64,000 nucleotides of DNA from Bacillus proteolyticus (GTDB lineage Bacteria; Bacillota; Bacilli; Bacillales; Bacillaceae_G), in NCBI RefSeq assembly GCF_001884065.1, contig NZ_MACH01000092.1, positions 248,001-312,000 of the forward strand, written 5' to 3'. Numbering within the stretch: the stretch's first letter is position 1; the number at the start of each line of letters is the position of its first letter. The position numbers were made by a program, and so were the translations under genes. Shown one piece after another: positions 1 to 8,650 of this stretch. The notes under the pieces were generated by a model. It was not told the DNA's origin, did no database searches, and was given only the letters and a program-made list of their open reading frames with translations.

Positions 1-61
1 ATTAACATACATATGTTGTAGGCCAACTGTAGGAAGCTTATGTATAGCCCAAATTCAACTA

Positions 62-100
62 AAAAAATAAAGCTTGTAGTTTTAAAACTACAAGCTTTTT
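62..100. terminator. Bidirectional Rho-independent terminator
   Basis: An inverted repeat (AAGCTTGTAG / CTACAAGCTT) has a T run on its 3' side and an A run on its 5' side, so it can stop transcription from either strand. It lies just past the end of the DUF1835 gene on the minus strand. A reading frame coming in from the left edge ends with TAA at 68-70, so it may also terminate a plus-strand gene that lies mostly outside the window. Confidence 0.75.
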
Positions 101-119
101 CATAAACGGAATGTATTTT

Positions 120-1124
120 TTATTTACTCAACTTCACACTATAAAAACGCATTTCTTCTAGTGAACCTTTAAATTCAAATAAATCTTGATTAATTAATGC
201 TTTCAATCGGTATTCTAAAAAGGTATCCCCTACAAGTTGTTCGACATGACCAAGCACTTCCCCAATTACTCTCGGAGCTTTAAGGAAGTCTTTATCAGCA
301 CCTATTCTTTTTGCGCATTCAATAATAAAAGGATCAAAATAGTCTTCTTTCACCGAATGTACTTCATTGTCTTTCCAAATTCTTAATAACTCTGTACTAT
401 TCGATAAACTATCCCATTCATGTTCAAACTTTTCTCTAGTCTCTTTAGTTAAATATGATAACTCTACAGAATTCCTTATGAAAGTAGCTAAACTTTCGGG
501 CGGCAATTCACCCGTTCCACGTATATCATACTCTTGTTTTAATATTTCTCTGCTCGCTTCAGATGTATTAATTATACGAATATTTTTCTTATCTTTTAAT
601 TGAGCCATTACAAAACAAAGGCCTACATGTTCATGTGCGTTATTCGCCTTCCAGATGGTAATTGGTGTTTCATTTGGAATAGAATGTAGTTCTTCTAAAG
701 TTTCCATAAAATTCATTAGATATTCTTCTTCAAAATAACCATCATAAGTAGTTAGATTGTTTAATAACCATTGCTGTCTTACTAGTTGCCCTTTATTCGT
801 ATGTAATTGGTGTATCGGTCCAATTGAAAAGAATTCAGAGAATGAAACAACACTCTCCTCAAATAGTTCTTCTTGACTTAACATATGTTTTAAACAACCA
901 CCTGTTGATTCATCGAAAGTGATATGAATATGTGTACTTTCTTTTACATTTCTTTTATAGGATATATCATTCGTCAGCTGCTTAGGTATACTCATCAAGT
1001 GTTTAATCGTATCTTCACTATAGTTCTCTTCTAATAAATCTAATTGTATAAGGAGACTTTGCAGTAAATGTTTTGCTTCATCCTCATACATTTCATCGAC
1101 AACATTTTTAATTTTATCTATCAT
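120..1124 (-). CDS. DUF1835/DUF3658 domain protein
   Basis: This encodes a soluble protein of about 334 residues. The N-terminal ~70 residues are a leucine- and glutamate-rich helical lead. A DUF1835-like domain follows (segment 'HIHITFDESTGGCLKHML', then 'FSIGPIHQLH' and 'WKANNAHEHVGL'), and the C-terminal part resembles DUF3658 ('PRVIGEVLGHVEQLVGDTFLEYRL'). The function of this family is unknown. The start is set at the second in-frame ATG (1124) because GAGGG lies six bases before it, while the ATG at 1142 has no such site. There is no signal peptide or membrane segment. It appears to be a single-gene unit ending at the terminator at 62-100. Confidence 0.82.
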   Translation of the reverse strand: MIDKIKNVVDEMYEDEAKHLLQSLLIQLDLLEENYSEDTIKHLMSIPKQLTNDISYKRNVKESTHIHITFDESTGGCLKHMLSQEELFEESVVSFSEFFSIGPIHQLHTNKGQLVRQQWLLNNLTTYDGYFEEEYLMNFMETLEELHSIPNETPITIWKANNAHEHVGLCFVMAQLKDKKNIRIINTSEASREILKQEYDIRGTGELPPESLATFIRNSVELSYLTKETREKFEHEWDSLSNSTELLRIWKDNEVHSVKEDYFDPFIIECAKRIGADKDFLKAPRVIGEVLGHVEQLVGDTFLEYRLKALINQDLFEFKGSLEEMRFYSVKLSK

Positions 1125-1193
1125 GTAAATCCCTCTATTCATTACTAAAATAACGTAAGTTATAGTGTATCATATATTTTCACTTGATTATTA

Positions 1194-1603
1194 CTAATAA
1201 AAACGTAAGAGATAAAAAAAGACAAAGAGGAATATATAAAATAGTATCCATTCTAGCAAAGTGCGTATCTTTTTTCGTTTAAAGATACCCAAATAATGAA
1301 ACTCACCAATTACTCTAATGAAAAATACAATCATACAAATCCAGGAACCCGTTTGAACTATTATATGAGGAACTGCAAAATGAACAACATTTGCTTGATG
1401 TAATAAAATTATTGCTGCCATACTTAATAGTAACACAATGAATAATGTCATTCCTCCACGAGGCAAAAATGCTTTTTTTCCAGATTTAGTTGGAATAACA
1501 CTACTTGTCCTCCACTTACCTCCGAAGTCCCAATAAACATGTAAAAAGCTAACTAAGAATAATATACAAGCAGATATATAATAACAAGTATTTTTTCTCC
1601 CAT
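1194..1603 (-). pseudogene. Frameshifted DUF3995-type membrane protein
   Basis: The intact 3' part (from 1466 down) encodes a small protein with three hydrophobic segments. The same frame continues upstream without a start and encodes 'SFLHVYWDFGGKWRTSSVIP', which has the character of the DUF3995 N-terminus. A start ATG at 1603 encodes MGEKILVII, but the frame then shifts at a TA-repeat tract (about 1574-1583) and hits a stop. Removing one TA unit would join the two parts into one membrane protein of about 136 residues. The family is inferred from the HVYWxFGGKW pattern. The break could be slippage in the strain or a sequence error. Confidence 0.6.
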
Positions 1604-1673
1604 TATTTTATTGAAGTCCCTATCTTAAAAAAATGCTTTAAATCCCTCATTAGCAACCTATATATAATTACAT

Positions 1674-1718
1674 AAAAAAACCCTTAATGATTAATCGATT
1701 TTAAGATAAATCATTAAG
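1674..1718 (-). terminator. Rho-independent terminator
   Basis: Arms CTTAATGATT and AATCATTAAG are separated by about 16 bases and followed, on the minus strand, by a run of T. It closes the membrane-protein gene that ends at 1735. Confidence 0.75.
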
Positions 1719-1734
1719 AGGTTACTAAATTTCA

Positions 1735-2502
1735 TTATGCATTATACCTACTTCTGCGGCGTTCCATCCTTGTTTGCCCTTGAACAGTGCCTTCATTGTA
1801 TTGATCTATTTGCTCTGTCATTTCATATTTCGCAACTGGTTCTTCGTAATTATGCTCATGGACTCTTTCTGGTGCTTTATGTTTAGATGCTTTTCCGCGA
1901 AACTTAAATAATTTCATTTTAAGTTTCGGTAATCTTGGAAGGCGAATATTAAATGATAGCCTTTTACGTTTCTTTTTTTGTTTAAATAAATTAGTATTTT
2001 CTTTATTAGTGTCTTTCTCTTTACGGTGTAATAACATCGCAAGTAATCCACCTAATATAAGTCCTCCAACTAAAAGAAGAATATATAAATAATGGCTTGT
2101 CATTAAATTCATCATACGCTCAAGTATGACTAACGACTGTACTTCTTTTATATCCCATAGTAAAGCAGCCCATAACGAGAATAAGCCCAAAGTAAGTCCA
2201 TATGTACGAAAACGGAATAAACACGGAATTAACGCGACACAAGCGGCAATTTTTGCGTTCGTAATTATTGAACTTGTTGATATATCCTGGTTCCATATGA
2301 CTAACAGTAATGTTATAAATGGTGCATACGCTATCCAGCTACATATACGTGAATATACTTTTTTCGCAAAATAACTACCGAAACTAGTAAAAAATAATAG
2401 TCCTCCAATATATAAAGATTGTTCTAGAGGGATTTGCTTTATAATTCCTGCAATTGGAAAGAGGCCGCTTAGTAACATTAATAGCACATCTAATTTCTTC
2501 AC
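1735..2502 (-). CDS. Uncharacterised membrane protein with basic tail
   Basis: The 255-residue protein has about five hydrophobic segments in its first 160 residues. A highly charged cytoplasmic tail follows, rich in Lys and Arg (for example KQKKKRKR and RLPRLPKLKMKLFKF) and ending in RMERRRSRYNA. I do not recognise the family. The tail could bind nucleic acid, phospholipid or another anionic partner, but that is inference. The start is a GTG at 2502 preceded by a GGAATGGGG ribosome binding site. It stands alone, with a terminator directly downstream. Confidence 0.72.
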   Translation of the reverse strand: MKKLDVLLMLLSGLFPIAGIIKQIPLEQSLYIGGLLFFTSFGSYFAKKVYSRICSWIAYAPFITLLLVIWNQDISTSSIITNAKIAACVALIPCLFRFRTYGLTLGLFSLWAALLWDIKEVQSLVILERMMNLMTSHYLYILLLVGGLILGGLLAMLLHRKEKDTNKENTNLFKQKKKRKRLSFNIRLPRLPKLKMKLFKFRGKASKHKAPERVHEHNYEEPVAKYEMTEQIDQYNEGTVQGQTRMERRRSRYNA

Positions 2503-2668
2503 AATTCCCCATTCCTTTCAAATTTCTTTTCACTAAATAAAAATCACTTTTCCAAATGATGTAGATTTTGTATTTCTAAAAAACATCTTAATCCTGTATG
2601 TGAATAAAGTAAATACGTAAAAGAAAAGATACATGACAAAGGATAGCATTATTTACATAGAAAAATGA

Positions 2669-2700
2669 CAAATCCTGATCGCTATAACGAGCAGGATTTG
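2669..2700 (-). terminator. Terminator hairpin after the pPIWI_RE gene
   Basis: Arms CAAATCCTG and CAGGATTTG form a hairpin with a 14-base loop just past the stop of the large gene at 2711. The trailing T tract on the minus strand is short (GTCATTTTTC), so efficiency is uncertain. Confidence 0.6.
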
Positions 2701-2710
2701 TTTACTTTAT

Positions 2711-5098
2711 TTAAAGTAGAATCACTGAATCTTTCTTTTCCATTTTTATTATATCTACATCTAATTCATCTTCAAACTCTTTAAACTCTCTTGCATCTAT
2801 ATCTGTGATGTAACTTTTTATCACTTTAACCATATGCATGGAATACGTCATATGGAGATTTTTTTCCAAGAGCATACTGGAATTACAGCACATGTAATGT
2901 ATCATTTTAACGATATAATCCCTTTCTACAGATTTTACACCTAATGGTAGAATTTCAAGGATATATCGCTGCAATATTTCACTACAATTTAATGTGTATT
3001 CACCAGTGCTGTAATACATACCTTTTTGATCTGCATATAAACCTGTGCCATCCGTAACATTATCATGTTCTATCACATCGTAGCTTGGCACATCAAAAGC
3101 TGAATTTATTCTTATGACATTTATATTTGGAATCTTTTGCATAGCCGGAACAATCTCAGGTAAAATATCTATATCAATTTTTTCATTTTGTAACTCTTTT
3201 ATCCAATATTTTCTCAAATCCGCATCTACAATGAAATAAACTTGTTCAGTTCGCTCTTTCGCATGTTGTAAAATTCCCATTAATGTTTCGGAAACAAATT
3301 GTTTAAAAAGAGCCCCCATATCATTTCTTTTTGATGGTTGTGGCAAAAATGCATTATGTTCATTTATATTTAATAATACGCAGTCAATCGTTTGCCACTC
3401 TGTATTCCCATATAATTTATATGAAATTTCTCTACCTTGTATTTTCGAAAAAATAGGTAGGAAATCAAATTTCGAGATTCTTTCAATTGATAAATTAACA
3501 TATGTACAAGGTAAATGTATCTTATTCCAACTACGCTTCAAAAATCCTTTTTGTTCTAGTAAGCTTAGAATACTATTCACAATTGTTTCACGAGATACAC
3601 TTTGGCCTATAAATAAATTAATAAAGGCTGAAATACGTTTTGTTCGTGCAAATCCTTCTCGGACGATTTGTTTTGGGTCAATTTTCTCTCGCCCATCACA
3701 ATTTTCCATTGCGATTAACGCTAACGTTGCATCATTTCGCTCACCTGCAGTGGCATATACAGCTTTCATTACATCATCTACAAGATTTGTTTTATATTTC
3801 TGGCAATATTGCATTTTATATGGATTTTGCAACACTTTTTCTATATTAAATCTCACTACCTTTAGCAATACTGGAGAATCTGCATTTAATACATAAGATG
3901 CCTCACCAATCTTAGCTAAAACAATTTCACTTTCAATTAATGCTTGTTCTATTTCCATTAATATATTGTCGGACCAAACTTCTAACGTTAAAGTCTCTAA
4001 CCCTTTTGGTGCAATTAAAGGAAATAATTCATTTTCATTATTTGTTACTACCTTTATGCATTTTGGAAGTAATGTAAAATAAGAGAATTTCCGCTGAAAT
4101 TCTTTAAATAAATACTCTCTATCCTTTACTTTTATACCAGATTTTATTTTAGTACCTTGAACTTTATATATTCTCTCATTATATGGAAGTAACACTGTTT
4201 TATTTGTCCCCATAATATAGTCTTTTGGATATTGAAGAATATGATCTAATTCAACTTCTCCACCTATATGAAAATCATCTTTTAAATTTCTAAATAACTT
4301 AATCCATTTTATACCGTTTGTCGCTTGCTGTACTTTTAGCTTTACAAACCGCAATTTTTTATTATTCAATGTAAACTCTGAGGTAGAAATTAATATCATG
4401 CCCCGTTTTCGTCTCAAAAGTAAAGGGATATCTGGATGGTTATATTCTTGATAGAACCTTCGAATTCCTACTGAAACATTTAATAATGGGATATTCCCTC
4501 CTGCGCGAGTTATGCATTCAAACCGATATACATAAGCGAAAAAATCTTGTGTTTTTTCATCTTTAATTGGTTCTGACATGGACTCACAAATATTTTGTGA
4601 ACGTAGTGGGGAAAAATAGATTTCTTCTTCAATTTTATCGTTCATTTTTACAGGTTGTTCACAAAAAACATGCGAAATTAAAGCGGGGATCCACTTAGAA
4701 TACGTTTCATTATCATGTAATACTGGCAAATTAGAAATTAATTCGTTATGCCATTCATATTTGGGTGGTTCTAGTAATTGATTTGGTTTCCAATCATGAA
4801 TAACCTTATACCAACTTTGGAAAATATAATCAAGCTGTTCTTGCCTAATCGGTTCTTTTGATATAATCCATGGTGTATTTTCATTTAATACATACGGATT
4901 ATGCTGAATAAACAATATATCAGAAAACATATCATACAATCTTTCATTCAAGCGTTTCAACTTACTTGTTAATAAAAACGTCTTATAATGTATCTCTACA
5001 ATATCCAGCCATTCAATAGGAAAATATATGAATGATACACTTTCGTTTAAAAGGGGTTCCACTATATTTTCAAATGTTAATAACCGTAATTTTTCCAT
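2711..5098 (-). CDS. Stand-alone pPIWI_RE (PIWI/Argonaute-like) protein, putative
   Basis: This is a 795-residue soluble protein. The N-terminal part ('FIYFPIEWLD', 'NTPWIISKEPI') resembles the DUF3962 region of pPIWI_RE proteins, a prokaryotic PIWI branch linked to conflict with invading DNA. The C-terminal third resembles their RNase H-like module: 'YFIVDADLRKYWIKEL', 'VIRINSAFDVPSYD' (about residues 661-674) and 'GLYADQKGMYYSTGEYTLN'. The conserved Arg of the R-E signature is present. The position usually held by Glu reads Asp (DVP where EVP is typical). The start at 5098 is chosen over 5122 because AAAGGAAG lies ten bases before it. No DinG-like helicase or nuclease partner is next to it. 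The family call rests on motif recognition only. Confidence 0.6.
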   Translation of the reverse strand: MEKLRLLTFENIVEPLLNESVSFIYFPIEWLDIVEIHYKTFLLTSKLKRLNERLYDMFSDILFIQHNPYVLNENTPWIISKEPIRQEQLDYIFQSWYKVIHDWKPNQLLEPPKYEWHNELISNLPVLHDNETYSKWIPALISHVFCEQPVKMNDKIEEEIYFSPLRSQNICESMSEPIKDEKTQDFFAYVYRFECITRAGGNIPLLNVSVGIRRFYQEYNHPDIPLLLRRKRGMILISTSEFTLNNKKLRFVKLKVQQATNGIKWIKLFRNLKDDFHIGGEVELDHILQYPKDYIMGTNKTVLLPYNERIYKVQGTKIKSGIKVKDREYLFKEFQRKFSYFTLLPKCIKVVTNNENELFPLIAPKGLETLTLEVWSDNILMEIEQALIESEIVLAKIGEASYVLNADSPVLLKVVRFNIEKVLQNPYKMQYCQKYKTNLVDDVMKAVYATAGERNDATLALIAMENCDGREKIDPKQIVREGFARTKRISAFINLFIGQSVSRETIVNSILSLLEQKGFLKRSWNKIHLPCTYVNLSIERISKFDFLPIFSKIQGREISYKLYGNTEWQTIDCVLLNINEHNAFLPQPSKRNDMGALFKQFVSETLMGILQHAKERTEQVYFIVDADLRKYWIKELQNEKIDIDILPEIVPAMQKIPNINVIRINSAFDVPSYDVIEHDNVTDGTGLYADQKGMYYSTGEYTLNCSEILQRYILEILPLGVKSVERDYIVKMIHYMCCNSSMLLEKNLHMTYSMHMVKVIKSYITDIDAREFKEFEDELDVDIIKMEKKDSVILL

Positions 5099-5441
5099 GA
5101 AATGAGTACTTCCTTTCTTCATTTATCTTGATCATCAAAAACTAGAAAAACAATTACTTAATCTAATCAATTTAAACAAATTCCTTAAATTACATTTATC
5201 AATTTGAATAATACAATTAAAATGAAACACTAATGAAAGTAATATTTACTTATTATCTGTATTTTATTAAACGTAGCACATACATCACACCTCTCACACC
5301 ATTAATACGTTACATTCAAATTATAAAATATAAACCCATGTATTACAATTCCCCTTTTTAACATTACCTCTATTACATGCCTAGAAGGTTGATTCATACG
5401 GTACGGTTCCCCTCCGTTCGATCTGATTACTCTTTAGGACA
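5099..5441. other. Intergenic stretch without recognisable gene
   Basis: This AT-rich stretch lies upstream of the pPIWI_RE-like gene. I see no open reading frame with a ribosome binding site, no strong hairpin and no repeat. The promoter of the large gene presumably lies here, but I cannot place it with confidence. Confidence 0.5.
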
Positions 5442-5615
5442 TTACTTCATTTCTTTTTGGCATTCTTTTAAATAATCGATAGCCTCTTGAACCTGTTCTT
5501 TTGTTGAAAGTAATTCCATCACATTACCTTCCGTGTTATATACACGAATTTTTCTTTCCTTGTACTCCATCCCTAACATTCCTTCATCAGCCAAAAGCTT
5601 TATGTTATCTTCCAT
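5442..5615 (-). CDS. Small 57-residue acidic protein
   Basis: This short frame starts with ATG at 5615, six bases after a near-perfect AAAGGAGGGTG ribosome binding site, and ends at TAA 5442-5444. The product is charged and helical, beginning MEDNIKLLADEGMLGMEYKE and ending in a predicted helix 'EQVQEAIDYLKECQKEMK'. I do not recognise a family. It lies 343 bases upstream of the pPIWI_RE-like gene on the same strand and next to the collagen-like remnant on the other strand. The strong ribosome binding site and regular codon use are the case for it being real. Confidence 0.6.
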   Translation of the reverse strand: MEDNIKLLADEGMLGMEYKERKIRVYNTEGNVMELLSTKEQVQEAIDYLKECQKEMK

Positions 5616-5646
5616 CTTCACCCTCCTTTCTACTAAAATAGCGTTT

Positions 5647-6088
5647 TTATTTACTAGAGTGGATTTTATTGAATAGCCATTCTAGTGTTTACAGCGCTAA
5701 ATTATCTGGAGGTTTAACTAACGCTATTATTGCTCAAGCAGTTCCAGTATCCCAAAATGAAACGTTCGAACTTTTTGTGTCCCTTACTAAAACCGGACCA
5801 TTTCCTAGCCCTTTGATAGCTATCAATGTTCAATATTATAATGAAAATACTTTTTTGGAAGACGGCTGAGTTACTTTTATACTTTTCAATCGTATCCCCG
5901 ATAACAACGAAAAAGATTGGTTAGAAGTTTATGAGACTGCTTCTCCAGTGCCGGCTACAGCTAATACAGCATCAATAGTTATCGCTAAGTTCCCCGAATT
6001 TGGAAGTTCAGATGTATTTATTGATGATATATCCCTTCTATCCGTCGGACCCACTGGGAACACCAGAATCACCCTCTTGTATCATTAA
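5647..6088 (+). pseudogene. Remnant of an NTTRR-F1 / collagen-like exosporium protein
   Basis: The frame encodes 'NSHSSVYSAKLSGG', 'AQAVPVSQNETFELFVSLTK', an in-frame TGA at 5867-5869, then 'DWLEVYETASPVPATA', 'SSDVFIDDISLLS' and VGPTGNT. This is the pattern of the NTTRR-F1 jelly-roll-like domain that precedes collagen G-X-T repeats in B. cereus-group spore surface proteins. The start region is lost, a nonsense codon interrupts it, and the collagen repeats stop after about two triplets. No ribosome binding site precedes any start. It is a decayed spore-surface gene. The family assignment is from motif recognition. Confidence 0.6.
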
Positions 6089-6374
6089 CTCAAAATCATA
6101 GATCAATTTTTCCATTTAGTTCTCTTCCTTCTCAAATAAAGATTTTGTATTAAATCCACAAACCCCTAAGAAGCATACATACGATAACATGTGGTATTCT
6201 TTTTCAATATAAATTTTGGTCAGAGAACGCATTGGAAAGCGCTCTTTTATATTTAAATAAGGATTCTGTTCTATTTTTTTATTTACGCTGTTTTCGTAAG
6301 AATTGTTGCTATCTTGACCATACTGATAAAAGGTTGACTTTCAACTAGTAAATTGGATTTAAAGGAGGGTTAAC

Positions 6375-6851
6375 ATGAAAGATGAATTAAGTATAAATAT
6401 CTATTTAGATGAAACTGATACTCCGTTTTCAAGATATTATAGCTCAGATGATGTTCACCTAAGCTCTGACCTTGAAGATTTTATTTTGTCAAAACTGCAC
6501 AGTGGCAAAAGAAAAGAAGTAGAAATATTTTTTTTAAGTCAGAATGATTTTGACGAAAAGTCATTGAAGACTGCCACATTTAACACTTTTTCTAACCTCT
6601 TGAACGAAGAGGAATATACATATTCGAGAAATGTCAAAAAGGCTATTGTTTTGTTTGTGCTTGGTATTATTGTTGGGTTAATATTCTTGAAACTTTCAAG
6701 CACTCATGCCTATGTTGCAGGAGTATTAAGCATTGTGTGTTGGGTTTTTATTTGGGCAGGTACAGAGGTTTATTTTTTTGAAAATCAGCAAATCAAACGA
6801 AATATTAGAAAATGCAAGAATATTCTAAATGGTAATGTGCACAAAAAATAG
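6375..6851 (+). CDS. Uncharacterised protein with two membrane segments
   Basis: The 158-residue protein has an acidic, soluble N-terminal half (about residues 1-85). Two adjacent transmembrane helices follow ('AIVLFVLGIIVGLIFLKL' and 'YVAGVLSIVCWVFIWAG'), then a short basic tail, so most of it probably faces the cytoplasm. I do not recognise the family. Translation starts at 6375 after AAAGGAGGG, seven bases upstream. It is a single-gene unit flanked by a decayed gene and a downstream terminator. Confidence 0.72.
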   Translation: MKDELSINIYLDETDTPFSRYYSSDDVHLSSDLEDFILSKLHSGKRKEVEIFFLSQNDFDEKSLKTATFNTFSNLLNEEEYTYSRNVKKAIVLFVLGIIVGLIFLKLSSTHAYVAGVLSIVCWVFIWAGTEVYFFENQQIKRNIRKCKNILNGNVHKK

Positions 6852-6979
6852 AATTTTAGTAAATATTTATAAAGCTGATTTTCGGATTCTACCTTGTGCA
6901 TTTATTTAGGTGATTGTTTGGACTTGGAAATCGTGTTGAAGATTAATATCGCCATACGAAGAAAGCTTTCATAAATACT

Positions 6980-7010
6980 TAAGACCTGGATTTAATCTAA
7001 GGTCTTATTT
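6980..7010 (+). terminator. Rho-independent terminator
   Basis: Arms TAAGACCT and AGGTCTTA are followed by TTTT. It is the first terminator downstream of the plus-strand gene ending at 6851. The rest of the interval 6852-7151 holds nothing I can identify. Confidence 0.65.
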
Positions 7011-7151
7011 TCATCGCAAAAAAACAACAATCTATACGAAAAGGGCCTTTATTTAAAACATATAAATATGCGGGAAGTAATTATCTCGATCATTACGCAC
7101 GCCCTATCATGTCACCTATACAAAGTGCTCTTTTTTTGTTTGTATAATTAA

Positions 7152-7538
7152 TTAATGCTTGTTTAAACTATAAATAGTTAGTCCTTTCCAAACACCAGCT
7201 TGCTTCCATTGTTGTTTCATTTTCTCTACATAAGAGGGGCTACGATTATACATAATGCTAATATCTTTATCTGGGATGCCTTGTTAATTCAATTCGCGTA
7301 CACGCTCCGGAGTAAGCCCAATGGGTATATCTTTTCGTTTTCCACCACGATTTCTCGGCTGCGTATCAAGGTATCTACCCAACTGGCGTAATTCTTCACC
7401 AGTCGGGCACTCCTTACATTCATTGATACTGAAACATTCGTTAGATGTACGGTTATAATAACAACGTCTACATTTCTGTTCGATAATATCGCCAATTTGG
7501 TATGTGAGCTCTTTGCGTTCTTCTTTTGTCAGTTTCAT
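7152..7538 (-). pseudogene. Cys-rich, HTH-type DNA-binding protein split by a stop codon
   Basis: The first part encodes a Cys-rich, zinc-finger-like region ('IIEQKCRRCYYN', then C-x5-C-x2-C). It is followed by 'GLTPERVRELN' and a TAA at 7284-7286. The same frame then continues with 'QGIPDKDISIMYNRS', 'PSYVEKMKQQWKQAGVW' and a stop at 7152-7154, which reads as the helix-turn-helix half of the protein. One base change of a Lys, Gln or Glu codon to TAA explains the break. The start at 7538 follows AGGTGG. Similar small proteins occur in Bacillus phages and mobile regions. A truncated protein lacking the helix-turn-helix could still be made. Confidence 0.62.
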
Positions 7539-7656
7539 ACCATCCACCTACAAGCCTGCCTTGAGCGCCATACCAAGCGCTTGTGTTGTATTTATGATTT
7601 ACAAAAACCAAAAAAAAGTATTGTCCATACATACGTATTAGCAATACCTCTTTTCT

Positions 7657-8346
7657 TTATCTTATTACATCTTTTACATCTGTATCCACTGGCCACTTTT
7701 CTAAAGTATAAGCCATTTCCCAAAATGAATATTCATATTGACTACTAATAATGAAATGCTGTTTCATACGCTTGCGGTCAGACTCTGTCACTTGTTCAGC
7801 GATAGTATCTAACCGTGTAATTTGCTCTTCAACTAATGTACGGAACCAATCAGATCCATAAGCAGAAATCCATTCGTTATAAATTGGTTCTTCTGGCTGA
7901 CACTCTTTTAAACGCTCACCAATTTCATAATATAACCAGTAGCAAGGTAAAATAGCTGCAATAATATCTCCTAAATGCCCTTCATAAGCTGCACGATACA
8001 TATGAGATGTATATGCATATGCAGTTGGCGCAGGGATAAAATTATCTTTTTCTTCTTTTGTAATCCCTAATTTCTTAGCAAAATTCTCATGTAATGATAA
8101 TTCTGCCTCGTATGTATTTTGAGCATGGTGTGCCATACGAGCTGTCGTTTCTAATTCCAGTGCCTTTGCCGCTCCTAAAGTTTGTACTCTAGCAAAATGA
8201 CTTAAATAATATGAATCTTGAAGCACATAATAGCGAAAACTAGCTAAATCTAACGTTCCTTCGCCAAGTTTTTTTACAAAAGGATGATTAAAACTAGCTT
8301 CCCAAATTGAATCTACTTCTTTACGTAATGATTGTGAAAAAGTCAT
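7657..8346 (-). CDS. tenA: Thiaminase II / aminopyrimidine aminohydrolase TenA
   Basis: TenA hydrolyses aminomethyl- or formylaminomethyl-pyrimidine breakdown products of thiamine so that the pyrimidine can be salvaged; it acts in the cytoplasm. The 229-residue length fits the family. The catalytic residues line up at the positions known from B. subtilis TenA: Cys135 (in LPCYW), Glu205 (in QYEYSFWE), Asp44 and Tyr47. The start at 8346 follows TTGGAGGGA. The gene stands alone, without the usual thiamine-synthesis partners, but sits behind its own TPP riboswitch and terminator, so it should be expressed when thiamine pyrophosphate is low. Confidence 0.95.
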   Translation of the reverse strand: MTFSQSLRKEVDSIWEASFNHPFVKKLGEGTLDLASFRYYVLQDSYYLSHFARVQTLGAAKALELETTARMAHHAQNTYEAELSLHENFAKKLGITKEEKDNFIPAPTAYAYTSHMYRAAYEGHLGDIIAAILPCYWLYYEIGERLKECQPEEPIYNEWISAYGSDWFRTLVEEQITRLDTIAEQVTESDRKRMKQHFIISSQYEYSFWEMAYTLEKWPVDTDVKDVIR

Positions 8347-8410
8347 TTATATCCCTCCAATAATTTATAAACCATACGTGTTTACCCACAATTATTATAG
8401 CTGTAAAATA

Positions 8411-8441
8411 AAAAAACTTTCTTTACAGGCGTAAAGAAAGT
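8411..8441 (-). terminator. Riboswitch-controlled terminator of tenA
   Basis: Arms ACTTTCTTTAC and GTAAAGAAAGT with a tight loop are followed by six T residues on the minus strand. The hairpin lies between the TPP aptamer and tenA and is the expected expression platform, forming when ligand is bound. Confidence 0.85.
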
Positions 8442-8482
8442 GAAATAGACAATGTTTATTTATTCGTTAATTATGATTGTCT

Positions 8483-8573
8483 TCCCACTTCCCTACGCTG
8501 GTATTAACCAGATCAGGTACTAAGAGTCTCAAATCCCCATTTGATCTCAGCCTATAAAGGCCCCCCTAGTGGA
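8483..8573 (-). ncRNA. TPP riboswitch (THI element)
   Basis: On the minus strand the conserved landmarks appear in order: P1 arm CCACTA, the GGGGGGCC segment, GGCTGAGAT, then ACCTGATCTGG and CCAGCGTAGGGAAGTGG closing P1. These are the pyrimidine- and pyrophosphate-sensing arms of the thiamine pyrophosphate aptamer. The element lies about 140 bases upstream of tenA with an intrinsic terminator in between, so repression by transcription termination is the likely mode. Confidence 0.95.
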
Positions 8574-8650
8574 TAAATATTGGGTTGTCGTATTGCAATT
8601 ATCATAGCATACTTCGTAGAACTATCAAAAGTTTTAATTGTACAAATATC

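Noticed and set aside
2-70. Possible 3' end of a plus-strand gene at the left edge
   Set aside because: Only 22 codons are visible and the product is unrecognisable, although a terminator follows the stop codon.
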